Origin: Verrucomicrobiota bacterium
GTDB taxonomy: Bacteria; Verrucomicrobiota; Verrucomicrobiia; Chthoniobacterales; UBA10450
Direction: 5' to 3'
DNA: 42,998 nucleotides
NCBI GenBank assembly: GCA_003219195.1
Contig: QHPX01000088.1
Location: 1-42,998 of the forward strand
Below are positions 7,701 through 15,616 of the stretch, one piece after another; position 1 is the stretch's first letter; each line of letters opens with the position of its first letter. The translations under genes were made by a program, and so were the position numbers. The notes beneath the pieces were generated by a model, which saw nothing but the letters and a program-made list of their open reading frames with translations, made no database searches and was not told the DNA's origin.

Positions 7701-9185
7701 ATGTCCGCGACGGACCGGAGCGAAGCATCAAGCGTCTTCTACTTTCCCGCGGCGCTTGCTTTGATCGTCCTCGGGACGGCATTTCATCTTCTTTATAGCA
7801 CTCACCTGGAACTCGTCGGCGACGAGGCCTACTACTGGCTTTGGTCGCGCCATCCCGATATCTGTTACCTTGACAAAGGCCCGATGATTGCCTGGCTGAT
7901 CTGGGCGGGAACGGCACTTTTTGGCCAGACGGTTTTCGGCGTTCGTTTTTTCGCGGTGCTGCTCGCCGGCGGCACCGGTCTGGCCATGCTTTTGCTCACT
8001 CGGCGGCTGTTTTCCGACCGCGCGGCATTCTGGGCCGTCGTGATCGCATCCGTCGTCCCTCTTTTTGCGGTCGGCGCTTCGCTCATGACGATCGACACGG
8101 TCTATGTCTTCTTTTGGAGCTGGGCGGCCCTGGCCTTCTGGCGGGCGAAAGACCACGAGAACATTGGACCTTGGGTTCTTACCGGCGCCCTCGTCGGTCT
8201 CGGCGTGCTCTCAAAATACACTGCGGCGATCGAGTTAATCTCCTTCACCGCGTTCTGTCTCTGGGATCGGCCGAGTAGAGCACATCTGCGGCGCGGCACA
8301 TTCTGGGCCATGGTAGGGACAGCGTGCCTTTTTTTTCTCCCGGCGATCGTTTGGAATTACCGGCATCACTGGCCGACGAGTGACTGGTTGTTCCATCGCG
8401 GCGCGTTGGACAAAGGCTTGGCGTTTCATCCGACATTTGTCCTCGCTTTTCTTGTCGAACAAGCGGGAGTAATTTCGCCACTTCTCTTTCTAGGACTTAT
8501 CTTCCTTTTCGTCCGACCGTCACTCTTACCAACGCCGAAACTCGCCACTGGTTATGCGGCGGCCCTTTTCCTTCCGCTCTTTGCACTCTATCTCTTGTTG
8601 AGCTTGCATTATCACGGACCGCCGAACTGGACTGCGGCGGCCTATGTTGGTGGAGTCATTCTGCTGGCCGCGAACTGGCCGGGCTTGGCGAAAGCTCGTC
8701 GCTGGGCGCGCTGGGGACCCATCACGGCCCTTGTTCTCGCCTCGGTCGAAACGGCCATGCTTCTCGAAACCCGGTGGCTCAACCTCCCATCTCGGGTTGA
8801 CCCCCTGGACCGCGCCCGCGGTTCGCGCAGCCTCGCGGCCGAGGTAGCGCAGCGACAACAGTCGACTGGAGCTCGATTTGTCATGGCCGATAACTATATT
8901 ACTGCGGCCCTGCTCTCTTTCTATCTGCCGGGCCAACCGGAGACATTTGTGCCCGGGGTTAAGCGCCCGCTGAACCAGTTGGAGCTTTGGTCTAACTATG
9001 ATCAGAGATATCCGACCGGTAACGCGTTGATCGTTGCCAAACGCCCCACCTTCCCGCACGCGCTTGGCCAGAGCTTTGCCCATCTGACACCGCTCGGGCC
9101 CGTCGAGGCAATCGACGGTCAAAGAATGGTGGGCCGATACTACTTATTCCTCGGGCAGCGCAATCGAGAGAGCGATCATTACTAA
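7701..9185 (+). CDS. ArnT/GT39-like membrane glycosyltransferase
   Basis: 494 residues with about ten hydrophobic segments. The first periplasmic loop has LELVGDEAYYWLWSRHPDICYLDKGPMIAW, the acidic DE motif of GT-C enzymes of the ArnT/PMT_2 class, which use polyprenyl-phosphate sugars. It follows the GT2-PepSY gene by 101 bp on the same strand, the ArnC-then-ArnT order of lipid A or envelope-glycan modification systems; the GT2 protein would make the lipid-linked donor and this protein transfer the sugar. The C-terminal domain (about 380-494) is soluble and periplasmic. Acceptor unknown. Confidence 0.82.
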   Translation: MSATDRSEASSVFYFPAALALIVLGTAFHLLYSTHLELVGDEAYYWLWSRHPDICYLDKGPMIAWLIWAGTALFGQTVFGVRFFAVLLAGGTGLAMLLLTRRLFSDRAAFWAVVIASVVPLFAVGASLMTIDTVYVFFWSWAALAFWRAKDHENIGPWVLTGALVGLGVLSKYTAAIELISFTAFCLWDRPSRAHLRRGTFWAMVGTACLFFLPAIVWNYRHHWPTSDWLFHRGALDKGLAFHPTFVLAFLVEQAGVISPLLFLGLIFLFVRPSLLPTPKLATGYAAALFLPLFALYLLLSLHYHGPPNWTAAAYVGGVILLAANWPGLAKARRWARWGPITALVLASVETAMLLETRWLNLPSRVDPLDRARGSRSLAAEVAQRQQSTGARFVMADNYITAALLSFYLPGQPETFVPGVKRPLNQLELWSNYDQRYPTGNALIVAKRPTFPHALGQSFAHLTPLGPVEAIDGQRMVGRYYLFLGQRNRESDHY

Positions 9186-9367
9186 AGTCTCGCTAAGTGC
9201 GACGGTTGCTCTCGGCGATTCGAAGCCGCGTGCCCGGAGGCATTGGTCAAGGAATGCGGCGCGTTGACCGGAATGCTCAAAGACTCGAGCTGCGTGGCGA
9301 GAATTAGACGGCCGGCTTCGACGGCAGGATGGGCGGTGTGGCTGCGTCGCCAAGCAGGATCCGAAGA

Positions 9368-9672
9368 ATGAACGTGCAGCGTTCCCTTAACGTTTACGAA
9401 GTGCGACCGCGAACCGATAAGCGCGGCTTTGATTTGATTTCCGATGCGCTGCCATTCGGTGCGCTGTGGTACGCCGAGCCAAGCGCAATCAGCAACGCAG
9501 TCGGTTACGCGAAGTTTTACAGCCGTTCACTGATGCTGTGATTCGCGTTTACGATGAAGTTGGCAACGTGATTGAGACACACGAGCACGTTGGCGATTTC
9601 AAAGAGCCGTCAGCGCGAATCATGCTTGGAATTTCGAGCAAAGCAAAAAGCGGCCACGCCTGTGAAGCGTAA
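9368..9672 (+). pseudogene. Small conserved verrucomicrobial protein with a one-base frameshift
   Basis: It starts MNVQRSLNVYEVRPRTDKRGFDLISDALPFGALWYAEPSAISNAVGYAKFYSRS and then stops. After a missing base near 9530 the other frame continues DAVIRVYDEVGNVIETHEHVGDFKEP. The join gives a DUF-type small protein I recall as frequent in this phylum, often in accessory regions. The extra tail after FKEP (ARIMLGISSKAKSGHACEA) suggests 3' damage too. It is a pseudogene, or a single-base sequencing error for the central shift. Function unknown. Confidence 0.6.
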
Positions 9673-9868
9673 CCGCTGGTTGTGAAATGCTGCTGCTTGT
9701 TTGGGCTACGCAGCTTTACCGATTGTTAAGAATGTTCGCGGTATCACGAGATTCGATAAGCTGCGCGCCTCTCGCTGGCGCTCTGCTTCGCCGCACGTAG
9801 TACCGGGGCCGAACCGGGCGCGACCGCGCGGCGAAGCTTCTAACACGAATCGCATCGGCTGACAGGAT

Positions 9869-11023
9869 TTATGCACCGGCCGGGAATGCAATCACGTCGG
9901 CCTGCTTTGTCCCGACCGGCGTGAAGGTGACGCGCTGCGCCTGCAAAATGCTGTGCTCGCGGCGCAAGTGACCGTAGGTTTTTATCGCGAGCGCTCCGCC
10001 GTCCTTGTGTCCGAGCCAGCGCGAAACGGTTGGAACATCGATGCCGCTCTCAATGCAGGTCGTCGCGAACAGATGCCGCAAATCATGATGCGTGATGCGC
10101 GGCAACCTTAGCTTACGTGCTGCGCTGTTGATCGCGTTCTGTGCCTCGTTCACCCGAAACACCTTTGCGTTGAGCGGTTCGTCAGCACGCTCTCTTCGCA
10201 TTCCTTCAAAGAGCACGCGCGCATCGGGAATCATTGGAACTCGCCGCACCGTCCAATTTTTCGTGCCGGTTTCCGCGTCACCGCGCACGACAATTTCACC
10301 GGCCGCGAGATCCAGGTCGCGCCACTCAATCTCCGCTGCTTCGCTTTTCCTGCACCCGGAGAACGCCAATCCACGCAGAAGATCGGCGCAGTCGCGCGAG
10401 CACCACGCTCCGGCGCGCTCCACTGCCTCCACGAGCTGCAAAAACTCTGCGCGGCTCGGCAGCGCGAGTTGCTTCGGACGCACCGGCACGCGTTCCAGCT
10501 TCGCCGCCGGATTGCCATAAATGATTCCCGCTTCAATCGCCACGTCGAACACGTGCCGCAGCCCCGCCAGCGTGTTGTTGAATCGCGTCGAAGACGCGAC
10601 CTTGCGAAACTTGCGCGCCCATTGGGTGCAATCCGTTTTCGTGATGCGGCGCAATTCACGTTGCGCCAGTCCCGGCCAACTTTTGAGCAATGACGTAAAC
10701 ACTTGTTTCCAATAGTGGCGCGTGCTTGGCTTAATCGTCACGTCATCGGCGAGATTTTGCAGATGAATGGCCAGCGCTTCGGCAAACGTTATTCTTGCCG
10801 ATGAGTGATTTGCAGCGGCGACTTGTTTCTCCCGATGCTGACGCAGAAATTCCGCGAGGCGTGCCTTCGCTACAGAGAAGTGCGACGTGCGCAGGCTTTT
10901 CCAAATTTCTTTGTTGTTGTTGAATGTGCGAGCATAATAGCGACCGGACTTATGGCGCACCAAGTTTTGCTGGCTGGTCTTTTCCCAGGTTTTAACGGGC
11001 GTTGTTTTCTCGGAGGTTTTCAT
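9869..11023 (-). CDS. int: Tyrosine recombinase, island integrase
   Basis: 384 residues. N-terminal DNA-binding part (SGRYYARTFNNNKEIWKSLRT), a core-binding SAM-like domain (about 75-165), and the catalytic domain: first Arg in LAFSGCRKSEAAEIEW, the box ITHHDLRHLFATTC (HxxR), WLGHKDGG with the second His, and KTYGHLRR with the nucleophilic Tyr. All catalytic positions are present, so it should be active. Its start codon faces the intact tRNA, 91 bp away, the usual int-next-to-att arrangement. Integrases of this kind cut and rejoin in the tRNA anticodon or T-loop segment; here the anticodon loop. Confidence 0.93.
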   Translation of the reverse strand: MKTSEKTTPVKTWEKTSQQNLVRHKSGRYYARTFNNNKEIWKSLRTSHFSVAKARLAEFLRQHREKQVAAANHSSARITFAEALAIHLQNLADDVTIKPSTRHYWKQVFTSLLKSWPGLAQRELRRITKTDCTQWARKFRKVASSTRFNNTLAGLRHVFDVAIEAGIIYGNPAAKLERVPVRPKQLALPSRAEFLQLVEAVERAGAWCSRDCADLLRGLAFSGCRKSEAAEIEWRDLDLAAGEIVVRGDAETGTKNWTVRRVPMIPDARVLFEGMRRERADEPLNAKVFRVNEAQNAINSAARKLRLPRITHHDLRHLFATTCIESGIDVPTVSRWLGHKDGGALAIKTYGHLRREHSILQAQRVTFTPVGTKQADVIAFPAGA

Positions 11024-11113
11024 GGTTTATTGTCGGTTTGCGCAGTGACCGTAGAAAACCCGTGAAAATAGCAAGGAAAAGATTTTAGGTGCTCGTTATT
11101 CACCTATGAAAAT

Positions 11114-11186
<73 letters not shown>

Positions 11187-11209
11187 ATTTCAGAGATCAG
11201 AAGACGGAT

Positions 11210-12832
11210 TTGAAAATTCCTTTTCAGCGCGTTGTGCGGGGAACGTGCGTCGTAATTGAAATCGCCATCTTAAGCGCGCTCGTTCTGGCAACGCGGTGCG
11301 CGAATTATCAGGACGTGTTCGTTGCCGGGAACGTTTATTTCACCGATGCGGATTGTTACGCGCGGATGACGCGCGTTCGCATGTGCCAGCAACATCCGGG
11401 CTTGATCGTGCGTCATCACAATTTCGAAAATTATCCGCGCGGCACAACTCCGCACACGACTGCGCCGCTCGATTATCTCATTCTCACATTGTCGATCTTG
11501 CTCAAGCCCTTCACCGTGCACACGACCGATCTTGCCGGCGCGTTCATCTCGCCGCTGCTCGGACTGCTCGGCGGCTGGTTTCTCTGGTGGTGGTCGAAAC
11601 TAATGAAATTCCGTTATCGCTGGGCGCCGCTTATTCTCTACGCCATCAGCCCAATTCTCGTTCACGCGACGGAGCTTGGACGGCCCGACCATCAATCGCT
11701 CTCGATCCTGCTCGTCACCATCGCGATCTGCGCGGAATGGACCTGGCAAGGTGGAAGTTCCCGAAAAACCAATGCTATACGTGATTCACGTATAGCATGG
11801 TCCACGCTGAGTGGCGTTGCGTGGGGTTTGGCGATCTGGGTATCGCTTTATGAACCGCTGGTTTTGTTCCTCATCGTGCTTGCAACCAGGGGGCTGCAAG
11901 ATCGGTATCTTCTTTTTGCGAAAGATCGGCGCATTGGCTGGATCTTGTTCGCGGCAATCATTACGTTTGCGTTCGTCGTCGAGAGACGCGGGCCGCAGTT
12001 GTCGATCTTTCATTCCGGAGAGCTTTTCCGGAACTGGTCGCGCTCGATTGGCGAACTCGCTCGCGTCTGGCCGGCGAATTCGATCTGGTTTCACTGGGCC
12101 GGGTACATGATTGCGGTGGCGCCGTTGCTTATTTGGGTTCTTGCCCGAGAGCGAAATAACGGCGCGCCCGGCGGTCGCGCCCAAGCAATATTCATTCTCG
12201 CACTTCTCCTGGCGACCTATTGCTTCACAATCTGGCAGGCACGCTGGGCTTATTTTTTCATGTCGATCTTCGCGATCGCGCTTCCCCTTTTACTGGAGCC
12301 GATCAAATCACGAACCGCGGTTTGGATTGCCTTTGCCTTGTCGATCTTTCCGATTCTTGGTGATTGGGACGAACGGCTTTGGCCGAACGAAACGGAGTAC
12401 GGGCGCCGAGTGGAGCAGCGCAATGAATCGGTGCAGTTGCGCGATCTGGCGATCAATTTGAAATCGTCGGAGGCGCATCCGTTTCTCGCGCCGTGGTGGA
12501 TTTCTCCATCCATTGCGTATTGGTCGGGTCAACCTGGGGTGGCGGGCAGTTCGCACGAGAGCCTTGAGGGAGTCGGGGATAGTGCGCGCTTTTTTCTTGC
12601 GGAAGATTGGGGAATGGCACGGGTCATTCTGGGCGAGCATAAGGTGACATGGGTGCTGGCTTACGATTCCGAACGAGTGGCACGAAATTCCGCGGCAGTG
12701 CTGGGTGTGGCCGTGCCGCGCCAAGCGCTGTGCTCGGTTCTAGACAGAACATCCACCCAGGTGCCGCGATTCCTGGCCTTTTCGGCTCAAAATGGGGCCG
12801 GCAAACTCTATCGAGTTGGTAATAATCGGTGA
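11210..12832 (+). CDS. STT3-like multi-spanning membrane protein (GT-C fold candidate)
   Basis: About 540 residues with roughly ten membrane helices. The first loop has NVYFTDADCYARMTRV, then FENYPRGTTPHTTAPLDYLI, like oligosaccharyltransferase (STT3/AglB/PglB) loops with the DxD-type TDAD site; ELGRPDHQSL matches the second acidic motif region. The canonical WWDYG box is absent (nearest AEDWGMARVI), so true oligosaccharyl transfer is unproven. The frame stays open back into the tRNA, so the start is uncertain: TTG 11210 or GTG 11234. Four copies of TGTCGATCTT fall inside this gene. Confidence 0.65.
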   Translation: MKIPFQRVVRGTCVVIEIAILSALVLATRCANYQDVFVAGNVYFTDADCYARMTRVRMCQQHPGLIVRHHNFENYPRGTTPHTTAPLDYLILTLSILLKPFTVHTTDLAGAFISPLLGLLGGWFLWWWSKLMKFRYRWAPLILYAISPILVHATELGRPDHQSLSILLVTIAICAEWTWQGGSSRKTNAIRDSRIAWSTLSGVAWGLAIWVSLYEPLVLFLIVLATRGLQDRYLLFAKDRRIGWILFAAIITFAFVVERRGPQLSIFHSGELFRNWSRSIGELARVWPANSIWFHWAGYMIAVAPLLIWVLARERNNGAPGGRAQAIFILALLLATYCFTIWQARWAYFFMSIFAIALPLLLEPIKSRTAVWIAFALSIFPILGDWDERLWPNETEYGRRVEQRNESVQLRDLAINLKSSEAHPFLAPWWISPSIAYWSGQPGVAGSSHESLEGVGDSARFFLAEDWGMARVILGEHKVTWVLAYDSERVARNSAAVLGVAVPRQALCSVLDRTSTQVPRFLAFSAQNGAGKLYRVGNNR

Positions 12833-12895
12833 AAAAGTGGTGGATTTCCTATGAGAATACGTTGACAGAATCGATGAGTTTTACAATAATAGCGC

Positions 12896-13450
12896 GTGTT
12901 AAGAAAATTCATCCCGCAAAAACCAATGCCGGCGATGGAAGAAGGGTCGCCGCATTCAGCTGCGGATGACTACAACCGGCTTCCGCGGGGCGAACAATCA
13001 AACACATCACCATCCACAACTGACTACCAAAAACATATGGCAGAACATTCCGGCAAAGACATCCTCTCGAGCGATGTCGAAATCAAAGGCTCGATCAAAT
13101 TTCAGAAAGAACTTCTTATCGACGGGAAGGTTGAAGGAGAAATCAATTCTGATGGTGTGCTAACGATTGGCGAGAATGCGGATATCCGAGGCGAGATCAA
13201 GACCAAGTCGATCACGGTGTTTGGGAAGGTGCAGGGCAACATCACCGTGGCCGAGCGTTGCGAGCTAAAAGCAAAATGCACCCTGCAGGGAGATTTGAAA
13301 GCGGCCCGGCTTGTCATCGAAGAGGGAGCAACCTTTATTGGAAAATCGGAAGTGACCAGCGGAACAAGCCCGGCAAAACCGGTAACGGGGCGGCCGGAAA
13401 TTGTCCGGCACGATGAGCCGGTCAAAGCCGCCTTTGCCGCTCGCACATAA
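12896..13450 (+). CDS. Bactofilin
   Basis: 184 residues from GTG 12896; ATG codons at 12926 or 13036 are alternative starts. The core is the bactofilin beta-helix: DILSSDVEIKGSIKFQKELLIDGKVEGEI, LTIGENADIRGEIKTKSITVFGKVQGNI and CTLQGDLKAARLVIEEGATFIGKSEV, with repeating hydrophobic-Gly rungs. Flanking ends are disordered, as usual. Bactofilins polymerise without nucleotide into filaments that organise envelope growth or chromosome position. The next gene is a second, zinc-ribbon bactofilin on the same strand, 27 bp downstream. Confidence 0.88.
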   Translation: MLRKFIPQKPMPAMEEGSPHSAADDYNRLPRGEQSNTSPSTTDYQKHMAEHSGKDILSSDVEIKGSIKFQKELLIDGKVEGEINSDGVLTIGENADIRGEIKTKSITVFGKVQGNITVAERCELKAKCTLQGDLKAARLVIEEGATFIGKSEVTSGTSPAKPVTGRPEIVRHDEPVKAAFAART

Positions 13451-13477
13451 AGAGAGGGGTTTTCGCTTAGCAAAACA

Positions 13478-14323
13478 GTGGCCAAGCCGTCGCCTGCCAA
13501 GCTCAGTGTGGAATGTCCACACTGTGGCTTCAAGCAGATGGAGTATGCGGCGGCGAAGAGCACGCTCTGCCGCCAGTGCGGACGCTATTTCTCTCCATTT
13601 GCGCCTAGACCAGGACTAAAGCTCCAGACTAAAGACCAAGCGGCCGCGACGCTGGAACCTTTCGGTTTTCGCAAACTTGAAGGTCTCTGGAACAAGCAAC
13701 GAACTCGGGTGGTAGGCTGCTTTGAGTGCAAGCGCAAACACGAAGTCAGCGACGCCGCAACATCGACAAACTGCCCGGGCTGCAGTGCGCACATCGATCT
13801 CCGCGATTACAAGATTGCAACCAGCTTTAGCCGATCGATTCGAACGCGGGGCGATGTTCATCTGATGGCCAAAGGCGATCTTAGCAGCACAAGTGTTGTT
13901 TGCAGGTCGGCCCTGCTCGAGGGCAAGTTGCGCGGCAATCTCCAGTGCGAGACCTCAGCCACAATTAACTTCGCCGGAAAAATCCCGGGCCGCCTTGTCG
14001 CCAATTATGTCTGCGTTGAGCGAAAAGCCGACGTGCAATGTTACCGACGCGTGAGAGTGGCGAACATCGACATAAAAGGACGGATGTCCGGAGAAATAAT
14101 TGCCACTGGCGCCGTCAACGTTCATAAAACCGGAGTGCTTGACGGCAATGTAACCGCGAAATCGATCACGATCGACAAAGGCGGAGTCTTTTCCGGCCAG
14201 CTTGTGATTGGACAGGCCAATCTTACACAAGCCGAATTGTTGCCGGAGCAAAAACCAGCAGCCGCGAGTACGCTCGAATCCAGCATCCCGGGAACTGCGG
14301 GGCACCCTCTGCCCGCCACCTAA
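13478..14323 (+). CDS. Bactofilin with two N-terminal zinc ribbons
   Basis: 281 residues from GTG 13478. Residues about 10-40 hold CPHCGFKQ with CRQCG, and about 80-105 hold CFECKRKH with CPGC: two four-cysteine zinc-ribbon motifs. From about 115 the chain is a bactofilin beta-helix (IRTRGDVHLMAKGDLSSTSVVCRSALLEGKLRGNL, VANIDIKGRMSGEIIATGAVNV, VLDGNVTAKSITIDKGGVFSGQ). The helix is longer and more irregular than in its neighbour. Zinc ribbons could let this filament protein bind nucleic acid or a partner; that is inference. Probably co-transcribed with the upstream bactofilin and perhaps DUF5069. Confidence 0.8.
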   Translation: MAKPSPAKLSVECPHCGFKQMEYAAAKSTLCRQCGRYFSPFAPRPGLKLQTKDQAAATLEPFGFRKLEGLWNKQRTRVVGCFECKRKHEVSDAATSTNCPGCSAHIDLRDYKIATSFSRSIRTRGDVHLMAKGDLSSTSVVCRSALLEGKLRGNLQCETSATINFAGKIPGRLVANYVCVERKADVQCYRRVRVANIDIKGRMSGEIIATGAVNVHKTGVLDGNVTAKSITIDKGGVFSGQLVIGQANLTQAELLPEQKPAAASTLESSIPGTAGHPLPAT

Positions 14324-14335
14324 AGCTTCGCGTCG

Positions 14336-14755
14336 ATGCAAAAACTGCGTCCACGCAGTCCCTACGAAAGACTCGGCGGGTACGTGCATCTGCCGCGTTT
14401 AATCGACAAAGCCAGATTGCACCGAAAAGGCCTGCTCAACGGCTACAATTACAAAACCGTCGGCTTCGACAAGCATTTGCTCGCGTTTTTAAAACTCAAC
14501 CCGGATGCATTTGAAGAAGCGGCGCAGCACCTGGATGACGATCATGCCGTTTTAACCTGGGTGCAGGAACGTGGCGTCAAGCATTCTCCGGAAGCGATCG
14601 AGCAATGGAGTGAGGTGATGATTTCCCGTCACCCGGACACGGCCGCAAAAAAAGCGCGCTTCTTGCATTTTCTCAAAGAAGCGGGCGGCGAAGGTCGCAC
14701 GGATATTCGGACTTACTTTGATCTCATCGAATTCGATGAAGGTCGACTCAAATAA
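14336..14755 (+). CDS. DUF5069 family protein
   Basis: 139 residues: LRPRSPYERLGGYVHLPRLIDKARLH, then GLLNGYNYKTVGFDKHLLAFLKL and the tail GRTDIRTYFDLIEFDEGRL. The pattern with Arg-Ser-Pro, LIDKARL and Asp-x-x-Leu-Leu matches DUF5069, a small soluble protein family common in Verrucomicrobiota and some Proteobacteria; its role is unknown. It follows the second bactofilin by 12 bp, so likely one transcript. Start ATG 14336. Confidence 0.8.
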   Translation: MQKLRPRSPYERLGGYVHLPRLIDKARLHRKGLLNGYNYKTVGFDKHLLAFLKLNPDAFEEAAQHLDDDHAVLTWVQERGVKHSPEAIEQWSEVMISRHPDTAAKKARFLHFLKEAGGEGRTDIRTYFDLIEFDEGRLK

Positions 14756-14769
14756 GACCGACAGGTTGC

Positions 14770-14829
14770 TGTAGCGGCGGTCTATGACCGTCGATCAAAA
14801 TTAGTGCGACGCTCATAAAACGCCGCTAC
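14770..14829. repeat. TGTAGC-ended palindromic repeat, copy 1
   Basis: It begins TGTAGCGGCGGTC and ends CGCCGCTACC; the 9-bp ends GTAGCGGCG/CGCCGCTAC are perfect inverted repeats. It separates convergent DUF5069 and nucleotidyltransferase genes, and its right end encodes the last residues (GSGVL) of the latter. The first 20 bases recur in metH at 28637-28656. Confidence 0.75.
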
Positions 14830-15571
14830 CCTTCGCGAAGATCTCATTGGCCTCTTCCAGCGTTTCTTTGCTTCCGATATCGAGCCATTTCCCTTTGAAC
14901 TGGAAAGTTTTCACCGGCTTGCGCTGGTAAAGCCATTGCACAAACAGGCCCGGCTGATCGGGATTATTTCCCGCGGCAAGGTAGGTGGTCAGGAGGGCGG
15001 CGGCTTCGCGCGAGTAATAATAAACCGCAAGGGCGGCCAGAGTGCTTCGCGGTTTCTCCGGCTTTTCCTCAAAGTGCGTGATGGTGCTGTTCGAATCGAT
15101 CGTGATGTTGCCATATTTTTTAATCGCCTCCAGATCGCCGATGTCATAAATGCCGACCGTCGCTACGGTCTTCTTCGCGTAGTCAACAAAGCCCCGGAGC
15201 GATTCGTTAAACAGGTTATCGCCTGCTATGATCAACCAATCGCTCTCCGCCAAATTCTCTTGGGTAATCACAAAACTAATATCTCCGATCGCGCCTAATT
15301 TATCGTCATCGCTTTTCGAACCGTCATCGATGATTTTGAGCTTGAGCGCTGGTTGTCGATCTTGATAACGCACTGCCCAAGCCTGAAAATCATTCGCGAA
15401 CTTGTTGTTGGTTACGATGTAAACAGCTTCAAGGTTCGGAACATCGGCTAGATTATCCAAGACCCATTCGATTATGGGCCTGCCTGCGATTTCCAGTAAC
15501 GGCTTGGCCTTGTCGAGCGTGAGTGGATAAAGGCGGGTGGCATAACCAGCAGCGAGAATCATTACGTCCAT
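14813..15571 (-). CDS. Sugar-phosphate nucleotidyltransferase
   Basis: 252 residues. N-terminal MDVMILAAGYATRLYPLTLDKAKPLLEIAGRPIIEWVLDNL is the nucleotidylyltransferase signature (LxxGxxTRLxPLT then KPLL). WLIIAGDNLFNESL supplies the catalytic Asp region and GKWLDIGSKETLEEAN the C-terminal Asp-Ile-Gly motif. Such enzymes make NDP-sugars (glucose-1-phosphate thymidylyl or mannose-1-phosphate guanylyl type); sugar and base are not assignable. The last codons come from the palindromic repeat at 14770-14829. 45 bp downstream of glnD on the same strand; not an obvious functional partner. Confidence 0.85.
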   Translation of the reverse strand: MDVMILAAGYATRLYPLTLDKAKPLLEIAGRPIIEWVLDNLADVPNLEAVYIVTNNKFANDFQAWAVRYQDRQPALKLKIIDDGSKSDDDKLGAIGDISFVITQENLAESDWLIIAGDNLFNESLRGFVDYAKKTVATVGIYDIGDLEAIKKYGNITIDSNSTITHFEEKPEKPRSTLAALAVYYYSREAAALLTTYLAAGNNPDQPGLFVQWLYQRKPVKTFQFKGKWLDIGSKETLEEANEIFAKGSGVL

Positions 15572-15616
15572 GCAGGTGCGAGACGATAGAGAGCGGGGAA
15601 AAACGAGCCAGCGATT

